A DNA stretch of 37,192 nucleotides. Origin: Candidatus Moraniibacteriota bacterium. GTDB lineage: Bacteria > Patescibacteriota > Minisyncoccia > Moranbacterales > GCA-2747515. The position numbers and the translations under genes were made by a program. Location of the stretch: contig JAGLWU010000015.1 in NCBI GenBank assembly GCA_023133275.1, positions 1 to 37,192 on the forward strand. The letters run 5' to 3'. Position 1 is the first letter of the stretch, and each line of letters opens with the position of its first letter. Shown piece after piece: positions 8,020 to 16,557 of this stretch. Under the pieces are notes generated by a model that was given only the letters and a program-made list of their open reading frames with translations, searched no databases and was not told where the DNA came from.

Positions 8020-8577
8020 ATGTACAAGAAAATAATTGAGGATAACAAAAGTCGAATGGATGACAACATTGATCATCTAAACAAAGAATTTTCAAAGTTA
8101 AGAACAGGACGAGCAAATCCAGCTTTAGTCGAAGAAATTAGTGTAAATTATTATGGAACAGCAACGCCATTGAAACAAGTGGCAAATATTTCTATTCCAG
8201 AAGCTCGTCAGATTGTCATTCAACCTTGGGATAAGGCGGCGATGGATGATATAGAAACAGCTATTAATAATGCAGACATTGGCGTTACTCCGTCAAACGA
8301 TGGCGATTCATTGCGAATTACTTTGCCACCGATGACTGAGGAAAATCGAAAAGATTTAGTAAAAGTTTTAAATAATATTGCTGAGGAAAGTCGGGTAACA
8401 GTTCGGAATATTCGTGAGGATGTTTGGAAATCAATTCAGGAGGCTGAGAAAAATGGTGAAATTGCGGAGGATGATAAGTTTGCGGGCAAGGATGCTTTAC
8501 AAAAGGTGGTTGATGAGTATAATGATAAGATTGAGAGTCTTCGTAAACAAAAGGAGGATGATGTGATGACAGTGTAG
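8020..8577 (+). CDS. frr: ribosome recycling factor
   Basis: Splits post-termination 70S ribosomes together with EF-G. The 185 aa match the family length. Hallmarks are the N-terminal helix ending KLRTGRANPALVEEISVNYYG, TPLKQVANISIPEARQIVIQPWDKAA, LPPMTEENRKDLVK and the C-terminal EDDKFAGKDALQKVVDEYNDKIE helix. In many bacteria frr is next to uppS, cdsA, dxr and rseP. Here only rseP is near (one small ORF between), while dxr and uppS lie about 20 and 26 kb downstream. No SD precedes the ATG. Confidence 0.98.
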   Translation: MYKKIIEDNKSRMDDNIDHLNKEFSKLRTGRANPALVEEISVNYYGTATPLKQVANISIPEARQIVIQPWDKAAMDDIETAINNADIGVTPSNDGDSLRITLPPMTEENRKDLVKVLNNIAEESRVTVRNIREDVWKSIQEAEKNGEIAEDDKFAGKDALQKVVDEYNDKIESLRKQKEDDVMTV

Positions 8578-8618
8578 ATAAATATAAAAAATAAAATAAT
8601 TATTAAATTTATTAAAAT

Positions 8619-8831
8619 ATGAGTATTGAATTTTATGTTTTATTGTTTATTTTCGGATATGTTTTATGGTCTTTCAAAAAACCTTTAGGTAAATTTGAAG
8701 AAGATTTTAATTATCTAAAGAGTAGAGTTGATTATTTAGAAGAAGAAGTAAATATTGAAGAAACATTAAAAGCACATAAAGAAAGCATTGTTGACTTAAG
8801 AAATAGAATTTCTTCATTGGAGAAAAAATAA
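8619..8831 (+). CDS. small membrane-anchored coiled-coil protein
   Basis: Family not recognised. It is a 70-aa protein with an N-terminal hydrophobic segment (about residues 3-18, EFYVLLFIFGYVLWSF) and a heptad-like coiled coil (about 30-69, YLKSRVDYLEEEVN..LRNRISSLEKK). The layout resembles small single-pass scaffold proteins. It lies between frr and rseP on the same strand (41- and 55-nt gaps) and may be co-transcribed with them. Confidence 0.6.
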   Translation: MSIEFYVLLFIFGYVLWSFKKPLGKFEEDFNYLKSRVDYLEEEVNIEETLKAHKESIVDLRNRISSLEKK

Positions 8832-8886
8832 TTTTTCAGGATGACATAACTTTGTTTTTTAGTTTAATTTATATTTTAAAAAAACT

Positions 8887-10032
8887 ATGATAATAACTAT
8901 AATTATATTTATAATAATTTTGGGCGTTTTGGTTTTAGTACACGAAATGGGGCATTTTATTACGGCGATTAAAAGTGGAATTACTGCTCACGAATTCGGT
9001 TTTGGTTTTCCGCCGAGAATTGTGGGAATCGTTGAAGACGAAAAAACTGGAAAACGAAAGGTGATTTGGGGAAATAAAGATTATCATGGAGATAAAACGA
9101 TGTATTCTTTGAATTGGTTTCCGTTGGGAGGTTTTGTTCGAATTAAAGGGGAAGATGGACAGGATAAAAGTCCAGATAGTTTTGCAACTAAATCGATTTT
9201 TACAAGATTTAAAGTTTTGATTGCGGGCGTAACAATGAATTTTATTTTAGCTTGGGTTTTGATTAATATCGTTTTGATGATGGGTGCACCAGAAGTATTC
9301 AACGATAAAATTGATCCAAATAAAATTGTGAGTGGACCACAAGTGCAAATTAATTCTATAGAACCAAAATCTCCAGCAGATGAAATGGGAATAAAAATTG
9401 GAGATGTGGTAAAAGAAACATGTGTTGAAAATAAATGTATAACTATTGATTCTAGTGAAAAATTGAGAGATAGCGTACTTGCTGCAAATGGTGGTGAGGT
9501 GCAGATTTCTGTTTTGCGAGGTGATGAAAAATTAGCTTTTACTGGAATACCTAGAACTGAAATTAATGAAAATCAGGGTGCTTTAGGAATTTCTATGTCA
9601 GATGTGGCTATAGTTAAATATTCTTTTTTTGAGGCTATTGGAGAAGGTTTATTTAGAGTGTTTAGTTTGACGTTGATGATTTTAGGGGCTTTCTTTGGAT
9701 TGATTAAATCTATTTTTGTTAGTCAAGATGTGGCTCAAGGCGTGGCTGGTCCAGTGGGAATTGCCATGCTAGTTCAACAGATGAAGGATCTCGGCTTTGT
9801 TTATATTCTTCAGTTTGCGGCGGTTTTGAGTGTGAATTTGGCGATTATTAATGCATTACCGATTCCGGCTTTGGATGGTGGACGGATTTTGTTTTTGATT
9901 TTTGAGAAGATTAAGGGGCGACCAGTTAATCAGAAAGTTGAAGGGGTTATTCATACGGTTAGTTTTGTGGCGTTGATGATTTTGATTTTAGTGATTACAG
10001 CGAATGATATTTTGAAATTGATTTTTAAGTAA
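8887..10032 (+). CDS. rseP: site-2 membrane metalloprotease RseP (M50)
   Basis: A zinc intramembrane protease that cuts membrane-bound anti-sigma factors or signal-peptide remnants. The first transmembrane helix carries HEMGH (residues 19-23), giving zinc ligands H19 and H23 and catalytic E20. A PDZ domain covers about 140-210 (QINSIEPKSPADEMGIKIGDVV). The C-terminal part has VAGPVGIAMLVQQM and ALPIPALDGGRILF, which carries the third ligand Asp. At 381 aa the protein is slightly shorter than double-PDZ RseP, consistent with one PDZ domain. No matching anti-sigma factor is visible in the window. Confidence 0.95.
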   Translation: MIITIIIFIIILGVLVLVHEMGHFITAIKSGITAHEFGFGFPPRIVGIVEDEKTGKRKVIWGNKDYHGDKTMYSLNWFPLGGFVRIKGEDGQDKSPDSFATKSIFTRFKVLIAGVTMNFILAWVLINIVLMMGAPEVFNDKIDPNKIVSGPQVQINSIEPKSPADEMGIKIGDVVKETCVENKCITIDSSEKLRDSVLAANGGEVQISVLRGDEKLAFTGIPRTEINENQGALGISMSDVAIVKYSFFEAIGEGLFRVFSLTLMILGAFFGLIKSIFVSQDVAQGVAGPVGIAMLVQQMKDLGFVYILQFAAVLSVNLAIINALPIPALDGGRILFLIFEKIKGRPVNQKVEGVIHTVSFVALMILILVITANDILKLIFK

Positions 10033-10093
10033 TTACATAAAAATATTTTATGCCCGATGAATTGATAGATATTTATATAAAACTTTAAAGTTT

Positions 10094-10115
10094 AAAAAGC
10101 CCGTGCGGCGAGCAC
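10094..10115 (+). repeat. dispersed intergenic hairpin repeat, copy 3
   Basis: Exact match to copy 1 over the 22 nt (A5 plus GCCCGTGCGGCGAGCAC). It lies between rseP and secG, about 17 nt before the secG promoter. Confidence 0.85.
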
Positions 10116-10131
10116 AGAAAATCATATACTA

Positions 10132-10160
10132 TTGCTTTTTTTATTTTTTTATAGTATATT
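10132..10160 (+). promoter_or_regulatory. candidate secG promoter
   Basis: TTGCTT (10132-10137), 17-nt spacer, TATATT (10155-10160). Predicted start is near 10167, leaving a leader of about 19 nt to the ATG at 10186. Confidence 0.5.
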
Positions 10161-10185
10161 CAAGTTATTCTTAACATTATTTTAA

Positions 10186-10404
10186 ATGGACAATATTTTT
10201 TTAATTTTACAAATTATAGTTTCAGTTTTACTGATAATAGCCATTCTTTTTCAAAGTAAAGGTAGTGGTTTAGGTGTGATTGGCGGTGCTAGTGGAAGTT
10301 CTTACCACACAAAACGTGGATTTGAGAAGTTTTTAACGCAAAGCACAGTAATTCTAGGAGCTTTGTTTATAATAATATCGTTATTAGTAGTTGCAGGAGT
10401 TTAA
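10186..10404 (+). CDS. secG: preprotein translocase subunit SecG
   Basis: The small SecYEG subunit that assists SecA-driven export. The 72 aa contain two transmembrane helices (about residues 3-22 and 52-70) around the conserved loop QSKGSGLGVIGGASGSSYHTKRGFEKFL. The length is typical for a minimal SecG. It has its own promoter and a repeat element upstream. secE is found near the right end of the window, and secY is not in the window. Confidence 0.95.
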   Translation: MDNIFLILQIIVSVLLIIAILFQSKGSGLGVIGGASGSSYHTKRGFEKFLTQSTVILGALFIIISLLVVAGV

Positions 10405-10511
10405 TTCTAAATTTTTCAGCGTAGATAATAAATAATATTATCATTATATTTAATTTTTAATTTTCGTTTATCAAAAATTTTTCTTTTTTTACAATTTTTT
10501 CACTGAGAAAG

Positions 10512-12194
10512 TTGTTTGTTGCTACAAAGCATTTGTCTTTACGCAACAAAGTTGTTGTTGTTTTGTTATTGGTGGTTATTGTTGGAAGTTCCGTTTGGTT
10601 TTCTATAAATTTATTTAAGGAATTTACAGAAAAAATGCCAGATAGTGGTGGGCGATATACGGAAGCGTTAGTTGGTCAGCCAAATTATTTAAATCCTTTG
10701 TTAGATAAATTGTTTCCAAATGATTCTGCTATAGATAAATTAATTTACAGCGGTTTGTTTGAATATGATGCAAAAGGTAATTTAGCTTCTGATTTAGCAG
10801 ATAAATATGAGCGGAATGAAGGTGGCAAAGAATATACAGTTTTTCTAAAACAAAACGTTAAATGGCACGATGGTGAACAATTTGATGCAGATGATGTTAT
10901 CTTTACTATTAATTTAATTAAGAATAAGGATTACGGAGCAGTTGGCGTAGATGCTGGATTGAGAATATCTTTTGACGGTGTAAATTTAGAAAAAATAGAT
11001 GATTTTACTGTCAAATTCATTTTGGAAGAAGAGCAATTTGATTTTTTACATAGTTTGACAGTGGGTATTTTGCCGAAACACATGTGGTCTGAAGTTAATA
11101 TAAATAATTTTTTACTTTCTAAGTTGAATAAAAATCCTATTGGAACAGGTCCGTTTGAACTTGTTAAACGTGATGAAGATGGTGATTATGTTTCTTCTTA
11201 TACTTTGCGTTCTTATAAAAATTATCATAAGGGAAAGCCTCTTATTAATAAAGTTGTTTTTAAATTTTATCCTAATCGTGTTAGTGCAATTGAGGCTTAT
11301 AATAATGGTGAAGTTATGTCAGTGATTGCAACTTCGAGTGAATACATTGCGTCAGTAAATGAAAAAAATACTGAGAAAAAAATCATGATTTCTCCTTCAT
11401 ATTTTTCAATATTTTTTAATCAGAAGAAAAGTGTTCCGTTAGCATTTGATGAAGTGCGTAAATCATTATCCCTAGCTACGAATAATGAAGAAATTGTGAA
11501 GAAAATTTTTGGTGATATTGCAGTTCCTATGTATTCTCCTTTGATGCAAAATTCTTTCGGTTACAGTGATAAATACCAACAGAATGAATTTAATATTGAA
11601 GAAGCGAATAAGTTGTTGGAAGAGAAGGGTTGGAAAATGGAAGATGATGGAATACGTAAAAAAGATGATGCTCGTTTGGAATTTACATTACATATTAATT
11701 CTAGTCAATCATCTTATGTTAAAATAGCCAATATTTTGAAAGATCAATGGAAGCAAATTGGGGCGGATGTTAAAATTCTTGAACATGATAAAAATAGTTT
11801 GGTAGTGGATGTTATTAATCCTAGAAATTTTGAGGCTCTGTTAAGTAGTCATTCAACTAGATTTTCTGATCCTAATTTTTTGTCGCTTTGGCACAGTAAA
11901 GCTGAGGATTCTGGAGCAAATTATGCGGGCATGAAAGATGATGCACTGGATAAAATATTGGAAGATTTGCAAAAGGAGATTAATCAGGATAAAAGGAGGG
12001 AATTGTATGAGAAACTTCAAGAGCAAATTAAATCTGAGAATCCAGCGGTTTTCTTATTTTCTTCGGGTTTTGCTTTTATGCATAATGATCGTTTGAAGGG
12101 TGTTACGGCGGAAAGGATTAATTCTTCTAAGGGGAGATATTCTGATGTTCATCTTTGGTATCTTAAAGAGAAATATGTTTTGAAAAAGAAATAG
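10512..12194 (+). CDS. oligopeptide-type ABC transporter substrate-binding protein (SBP family 5)
   Basis: Family 5 extracytoplasmic binding protein, about 560 aa. Residues 12-34 are a signal or anchor helix (VVVVLLLVVIVGSSVWFSINLF). The mature part shows family marks: EALVGQPNYLNPLL, SGLFEYDAKGNLASDLADKYE, VKWHDGEQFDADDVIFTINLIKN, PIGTGPFELV and the late PAVFLFSS. Family members bind peptides or nickel. No permease or ATPase gene is adjacent, so the partner is unknown. The start is unusual: the signal helix has no in-frame ATG before it, so TTG 10512 (or another non-ATG codon) must be used. The first ATG comes only at about residue 41, after the helix. Confidence 0.88.
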   Translation: MFVATKHLSLRNKVVVVLLLVVIVGSSVWFSINLFKEFTEKMPDSGGRYTEALVGQPNYLNPLLDKLFPNDSAIDKLIYSGLFEYDAKGNLASDLADKYERNEGGKEYTVFLKQNVKWHDGEQFDADDVIFTINLIKNKDYGAVGVDAGLRISFDGVNLEKIDDFTVKFILEEEQFDFLHSLTVGILPKHMWSEVNINNFLLSKLNKNPIGTGPFELVKRDEDGDYVSSYTLRSYKNYHKGKPLINKVVFKFYPNRVSAIEAYNNGEVMSVIATSSEYIASVNEKNTEKKIMISPSYFSIFFNQKKSVPLAFDEVRKSLSLATNNEEIVKKIFGDIAVPMYSPLMQNSFGYSDKYQQNEFNIEEANKLLEEKGWKMEDDGIRKKDDARLEFTLHINSSQSSYVKIANILKDQWKQIGADVKILEHDKNSLVVDVINPRNFEALLSSHSTRFSDPNFLSLWHSKAEDSGANYAGMKDDALDKILEDLQKEINQDKRRELYEKLQEQIKSENPAVFLFSSGFAFMHNDRLKGVTAERINSSKGRYSDVHLWYLKEKYVLKKK

Positions 12195-12203
12195 TTTAAA
12201 TCG

Positions 12204-12236
12204 AAAAAGAAGTAATTTAAAAGTTGTTTCTTTTTT
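12204..12236 (+). terminator. rho-independent terminator of the binding-protein gene
   Basis: AAAAAGAAGTAA (12204-12215) pairs along 12 bp (two G-U pairs) with TTGTTTCTTTTT (12224-12235) around TTTAAAAG, ending in a T-run. The right arm overlaps the track's TTG start at 12224, so the next gene must start at ATG 12260. Confidence 0.65.
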
Positions 12237-12259
12237 ATTTAAATTATAATTTTAAAAAT

Positions 12260-12928
12260 ATGACAAAGAAAATTTTAATATCTATTTCAGTGTTTTTAGT
12301 ATTGTTCATTGCATTTTTTAATTTTTTAGATTTTTCAAGAGAAATTAAATCTTATGGGGATTTTAAAATTACTGATAAAAGAGTTTACTCACAAAAAGAT
12401 TTTTGTGAAATTTTAGAAGGTTTTATTGCCTGTAGAAATTTAGATGGTGATAAGCAGTATAAAATTGTAAAAGGAGTCAATAAAGATAACTTTAATTTTA
12501 AATTTATAACAGGCCTAAAAAAGACAGAGAATTCAAAAGAGGAATTAGTCATATCTGATTTAGATGAAGAATTTAATTTGCCAAAATATACTTGTAACCG
12601 AACAACATGTGTTTATAATGTTAGCGGAAGGGTTGATTTTTATAAAAAAAGAAACCATGGAATTTTAGTTATTAAGGATGATAATGTTGCTATTATAAGG
12701 CATGCAGGTGGAGAATATTTACTTCTAACTGTAGATAATGTTAATTTTGAAACTTTCCAATATCTAGGTGGAAAATATTCAAAAGATAAAAATAATATTT
12801 ATTACAAAAATGAAAGTATTGGAGCAGATCCAGAAACATTTATTTACGAAAAAGGCAAAGGAAAAGCAATCGGAAAAGGACGAGACAAAAATAGAACTTG
12901 GATTAAAGGTGTTTTACAGGAGAAATAA
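12260..12928 (+). CDS. membrane-anchored DKNYY-family protein
   Basis: 222 aa from ATG 12260. One N-terminal hydrophobic segment (about residues 4-22, ISISVFLVLFIAFFNFL) suggests a signal peptide or anchor. The C-terminus carries YSKDKNNIYYKNESIGADPETF, the signature of the DKNYY family (secreted proteins of unknown function). Four Cys (in KDFCEIL, ACRN, YTCNR and TTCVYN) could form disulfides outside the cell. The track start at 12224 falls inside the upstream terminator, so it is rejected. Confidence 0.7.
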   Translation: MTKKILISISVFLVLFIAFFNFLDFSREIKSYGDFKITDKRVYSQKDFCEILEGFIACRNLDGDKQYKIVKGVNKDNFNFKFITGLKKTENSKEELVISDLDEEFNLPKYTCNRTTCVYNVSGRVDFYKKRNHGILVIKDDNVAIIRHAGGEYLLLTVDNVNFETFQYLGGKYSKDKNNIYYKNESIGADPETFIYEKGKGKAIGKGRDKNRTWIKGVLQEK

Positions 12929-12961
12929 AATCAAATTTTTTCTAATTTATCTATCGTAACT

Positions 12962-12983
12962 AAAAAGCCTGTGCGGCGAGCAC
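12962..12983 (+). repeat. dispersed intergenic hairpin repeat, copy 4
   Basis: As copy 1 with one C-to-T change (GCCTGTGCGGCGAGCAC). The sequence GCACTTGAATT at its right edge is duplicated about 22 nt downstream. Confidence 0.85.
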
Positions 12984-13062
12984 TTGAATTTTTTTTGAAA
13001 AAGCACTTGAATTAATTTTTAAAAGGAGTAAAATTAAAGCGTTAAATATTAAAACTAAAAAC

Positions 13063-14085
13063 ATGGAAAATAAAATCGATAAATCAAATTTGAGAAGAGT
13101 TATTTTAGACAGCCCAAATCAAATAGCAGATGGTCTAAATCTTTCAAAAAATATTGATGTGAAAGGAGATTTTAAATCAATCACCATTTCTGGAATGGGG
13201 GGTTCTGCTTTACCGGGAAATGTTTTGAGAGTTTTTGTTAATAACGTTTTACAAAATTCTGAGAAAAAGCGTTTACCAATTTTTCATTGTAGATCATACA
13301 CTTTACCGCCAGAAGCTTATGAGGATTCGCTTAATATCATCGTGTCTTATTCCGGTAATACTGAAGAAACAATTTCAGCGTTCAACGAGGCTTTAAAAAA
13401 TAATTTGACATGTGTAGGCATTTCTAATGGAGGAAAAATTGAAGAAATGTGCAAGGAAAATAATGTTCCCCATGTAAAACTTCCTTATCCTTATGAAAAT
13501 TTTCAGCCGAGGACGGCAACTGGTTATATTGTTTTTTCTATTTTTCAAATACTGATTAACGTTGGTCTTATTGACGATGTTAGTTCAGATATTTTGGCGA
13601 TAGTGGATAATTTAAAAAAGAAAGTGATTGAATTGGAAAATAGAGGAAAAAATCTTGCTAAAAAATTAGTTGGGAAAACTCCAATTATTTATACTACAAC
13701 TAAATTTAAACCGTTGGCGATGATTTGGAAAATTAAAATAAATGAAAATTCTAAAACTCCAGCGTTTTATCATTACTTTCCAGAATTAAATCATAATGAA
13801 ATGGTTGGTTTTACTAATCCTCAAGCGAAATTCTTTTTTATAATGTTGCGTGATATGGAAGCACATCCTCAAATTTTAAAGCGATTTGAAATTACATCAG
13901 AGTTAATGAAAAAGCGGGGAATGGAGTCTGAGATTATTGATATTGAAGGGAAGAGTCTTTTGGAAAAAATGTGGTCAGCGTTGTATTTGGGGGATTGGGT
14001 TTCTTATTATTTAGCTTTGGAATATGGTCAGGATCCGACGCCTGTTGATATGGTGGAGGAATTTAAGGATTTGGTGAAGGATTAA
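13063..14085 (+). CDS. bifunctional phosphoglucose/phosphomannose isomerase
   Basis: A SIS-fold isomerase interconverting fructose-6-P with glucose-6-P and mannose-6-P. The 340 aa match the short bifunctional PGI/PMI family of archaea and some bacteria, not the large classical PGI. SIS motifs are SGMGGSAL (43-50) and SYSGNTEET (95-103). A second SIS half begins near VGKTPIIYTT, and the C-terminal active-site stretch is PELNHNEMVGF. Mannose-6-P from this enzyme could feed the ManC product encoded nearby on the other strand. Convergent with the DNPH1-like gene across a shared terminator. Confidence 0.92.
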   Translation: MENKIDKSNLRRVILDSPNQIADGLNLSKNIDVKGDFKSITISGMGGSALPGNVLRVFVNNVLQNSEKKRLPIFHCRSYTLPPEAYEDSLNIIVSYSGNTEETISAFNEALKNNLTCVGISNGGKIEEMCKENNVPHVKLPYPYENFQPRTATGYIVFSIFQILINVGLIDDVSSDILAIVDNLKKKVIELENRGKNLAKKLVGKTPIIYTTTKFKPLAMIWKIKINENSKTPAFYHYFPELNHNEMVGFTNPQAKFFFIMLRDMEAHPQILKRFEITSELMKKRGMESEIIDIEGKSLLEKMWSALYLGDWVSYYLALEYGQDPTPVDMVEEFKDLVKD

Positions 14086-14112
14086 GTTAAATTTTTATAA
14101 GTTTTTAAAATT

Positions 14113-14144
14113 AAAAAACATAAGCAAACAACTTATGTTTTTTT
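14113..14144. terminator. bidirectional terminator between PGI/PMI and DNPH1-like genes
   Basis: AAACATAAG (14116-14124) and CTTATGTTT (14132-14140) around CAAACAA, with an A-run on the left and a T-run on the right. It lies between two convergent genes. Confidence 0.8.
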
Positions 14145-14163
14145 ATTTTAAAATTAAGTTTTT

Positions 14164-14580
14164 TTATTTTAAATACTCATCAATAATCCTCTTTGCAGAT
14201 TCAAAGTTATCATATTCTTCGTTTACAACATCTTCACAACCATTTATCATAGCCGACAAACGCTTATTTCTATCAGTTTGCTTTCTATATAAACAAATAA
14301 TTTTTTTATTTTTTTCAACAGCTCTACCAATTTCATAACCAACTCCTAAACTTGGATTTGTTACTTCTGCAATAATTATATCGCAACTCTCTAGCCATTT
14401 CATGTCTCTATCATGAATAAGATCATCGGTTGTGTGATTTTCACCAAAAGAAGTTAGAGAGGGTTTACTGATATGTTCTGTTAAAACTTCTCCAAAATTT
14501 TTAAGATAATTAATGATTTTAATATAAATATCTAAATCATCACGACCTCCCCTGATAGAACCTGCAAAATATATTTTCAT
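14164..14580 (-). CDS. DNPH1/Rcl-like 2'-deoxynucleoside 5'-monophosphate N-hydrolase
   Basis: Nucleoside 2-deoxyribosyltransferase superfamily, most like the eukaryotic DNPH1 (Rcl) branch, which removes the base from 5'-monophosphates of (often modified) deoxynucleosides. The 138 aa show MKIYFAGSIRGGR at the N-terminus, GEVLTEHIS, IHDRDMKWLESCDIIIAEVTNPSLGVGYEIGRAV and KIICLYR. Asp59 (in DRD) and Glu83 (in GYE) are 24 residues apart, the same spacing as the catalytic Asp/Glu of human DNPH1 as I remember it. It would sanitise the nucleotide pool. It lies downstream of manC on the same strand (62-nt gap). Confidence 0.85.
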   Translation of the reverse strand: MKIYFAGSIRGGRDDLDIYIKIINYLKNFGEVLTEHISKPSLTSFGENHTTDDLIHDRDMKWLESCDIIIAEVTNPSLGVGYEIGRAVEKNKKIICLYRKQTDRNKRLSAMINGCEDVVNEEYDNFESAKRIIDEYLK

Positions 14581-14642
14581 AACTTTAAATCTTTAAATTT
14601 ATTAAATTAAAAAACAAAAACTTTCTCTTTTTTAAAATTTAC

Positions 14643-16034
14643 TTACTTTTTCTCAACTCTCCCATATTCATCATCAAAACGAATAATATCATCCTCTTCC
14701 AAATAACTACCACTCTGAACCTCAATAATCTCCAAATCAATTTTACCCGGATTCGCCAAACGATGTCTAGTCAATTTAGGAATAAAAGTACCCTCATCCT
14801 TACTCAAAATAATAGTTTTATCACCATTCACTACTTCAGCTGTGCCTTTAATCACAACCCAATGTTCAGCTCTGTGATAGTGCATTTGCAAACTCAAAAT
14901 TTTCCCAGGATAAACCGTAATCTTTTTAACTTTATTTTTGTCCTCATCAATTAAAACTTCATACTTTCCCCAAGGTCGATGAACGATCATATTATCATTA
15001 ATTTCTTTATGACCATTATCTTTCAAATGTTCAACAACATCTTTAACTTTCTCAGACTCGCCACGCTTTTGAATTAAGATACTGTCATTACTTTCCACTA
15101 CAATTAAATTATCCACTCCAGTTACTGTAATTAATTTTCCAGTTTTGCTGTGGATAAAAGTATTTTTAGAATTAATTTTAATATGTTTAGGATTTTCATC
15201 TTTTCCATTTTGAATCATTAAATCTGCCAAGGCGTCAAAAGATCCAATATCACTCCAGCCAAAATCACCTTCAAAAACAATTACTTTTTTAGACTTTTCA
15301 GAGATGGCGTAGTCAATTGAAATTGAAGGTAGTTCATTAAATTTTTCAGTAAAAGTTTCCAAATTTTCTTTAAAATATTCATAAATTTCAGGCGAATGTT
15401 TTTTTAATTCTTTTTCAAAAGTTTGAAAATTGAAAATATACATTCCACCATTCCAAACATATTTGCCAGATTTTATATATTTTTCAGCAGTCTTTTTATT
15501 TGGCTTTTCTTTAAATTCTACTACTCGAAAATGACTAACTTTTTTTCTGCTTTTTTGAATATAACCATAACCAGTTTCTGGAGCAGTGGGTGTAATTCCA
15601 ATCGTTCCGATGTAATCTTTATTTTCTTTCATGGCTGATTTTATAACTTTAACATATTCTTTTTCATTGCCAATGTAATGGTCGGAAGGTAAAAAAATAA
15701 CTTGCTTATCTTTTCTAATTTTTACTTTTTCTTTTAAATATCTCATGGCGTAGGCGATGGCAGGAGCTGTGTTTAATCCAGTTGGCTCAGTGATAATTTG
15801 GTCTTCGGATAGTTCAGGATAAATTTCTCTAATTTGATTCAAAACATTAAAATAACTTTCTTGATTAGAAATAAAATAAATATTTTTTTTAGGAATAATT
15901 TTACTAATTCTTAAAAACGTTTCTTGAATTAAAGAGTGATCACTGTATAAATTTAGAAATTGCTTTGGATAATTTTTTCGACTGAGTGGCCAAAGTCGAG
16001 TTCCAGAACCGCCACATAAAATAACACTGTACAT
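14643..16034 (-). CDS. manC: mannose-1-phosphate guanylyltransferase (with C-terminal cupin)
   Basis: Makes GDP-mannose from mannose-1-P and GTP for surface glycans. The N-terminal nucleotidyltransferase has CGGSGTRLWPLSR (7-19) and KQFL, then FLPSDHYI, EFKEKPN, VWNGGMYIF and WSDIGSFDAL. The C-terminal ~110 aa form the type II PMI cupin (HRPWGKYEVL, SLQMHYHRAEHWVVIKGTA, IPKLTRHRLANPG, IEVQSG). At 463 aa it has the normal fused ManC length, so it may also carry mannose-6-P isomerase activity. Transcribed leftward from the 16.0-16.6 kb non-coding region. Confidence 0.96.
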   Translation of the reverse strand: MYSVILCGGSGTRLWPLSRKNYPKQFLNLYSDHSLIQETFLRISKIIPKKNIYFISNQESYFNVLNQIREIYPELSEDQIITEPTGLNTAPAIAYAMRYLKEKVKIRKDKQVIFLPSDHYIGNEKEYVKVIKSAMKENKDYIGTIGITPTAPETGYGYIQKSRKKVSHFRVVEFKEKPNKKTAEKYIKSGKYVWNGGMYIFNFQTFEKELKKHSPEIYEYFKENLETFTEKFNELPSISIDYAISEKSKKVIVFEGDFGWSDIGSFDALADLMIQNGKDENPKHIKINSKNTFIHSKTGKLITVTGVDNLIVVESNDSILIQKRGESEKVKDVVEHLKDNGHKEINDNMIVHRPWGKYEVLIDEDKNKVKKITVYPGKILSLQMHYHRAEHWVVIKGTAEVVNGDKTIILSKDEGTFIPKLTRHRLANPGKIDLEIIEVQSGSYLEEDDIIRFDDEYGRVEKK

Positions 16035-16224
16035 AATATTGTTTTAAATCTTCAAGCAATTTTACTTGCTAAAAAATTTAAATAATTTAATAATTATTGT
16101 TCACAAATTTAAACATGTTTATATTTTAATTCTAAATGAAAGAAAGGTCAATTGATTTTGGTAACGAGTAACTTGCAATTAGAAATCAGAAGTAAAGAAT
16201 AGAATTTTAAATTTATTTTCCAGA

Positions 16225-16254
16225 ATAATAAAGTCGAAAAATGTTTAAGTTCAA
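16225..16254 (-). promoter_or_regulatory. candidate manC promoter
   Basis: Minus strand: TTGAAC (complement of 16249-16254), 18-nt spacer, TATTAT (complement of 16225-16230). It would give a leader of about 185 nt to manC. The AT-rich context makes chance matches likely. Confidence 0.35.
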
Positions 16255-16327
16255 TCTTTTTCTTTTGATAATATTTATAATTTTCTTGAAAGTTTTTTAA
16301 AAATATAATTGAACGTAGGAAGAAAAT

Positions 16328-16356
16328 TTGACAAAAAAAATTGTGAGTGTTAATAT
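16328..16356 (+). promoter_or_regulatory. consensus-like promoter far upstream of tuf
   Basis: TTGACA (16328-16333), exactly 17 nt, TAATAT (16351-16356). Predicted start is near 16363, nearly 300 nt before tuf. Either tuf has a long alternative leader or a separate short RNA is made here. Confidence 0.55.
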
Positions 16357-16528
16357 GTTATTAATGTTTTGAAATAGTTTTTCAGTAAAGAAAATACTTG
16401 ACTAAATGTTGAAGCTGAAAGTTTTGAAAAGACAATAATTTTTATTCTTTATAATACTTTCAACTAAACTTTATTCAAATATTTATTTCTAAAAAATTAT
16501 GATAGACTAAGTAAAAATAAATATACAC

Positions 16529-16557
16529 TTGCACAAATAAAAATAATGGTTTATAAT
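16529..16557 (+). promoter_or_regulatory. tuf promoter
   Basis: TTGCAC (16529-16534), 17 nt, TATAAT (16552-16557). Predicted start is near 16564, leaving about 92 nt of AT-rich leader that contains the palindrome GCTTAAGC shortly before the ATG. Confidence 0.7.

Noticed and set aside
12768-12959. 63-aa ORF overlapping the DKNYY protein
   Set aside because: Shadow frame. The DKNYY motif belongs to the longer frame with a signal helix.
133-14085. A linked surface-protein or defence system made of the exported proteins
   Set aside because: The lipoprotein, XAC2610-like, DKNYY and K/E/Q-rich genes are separated by housekeeping genes and have separate signals, so no shared system can be supported.
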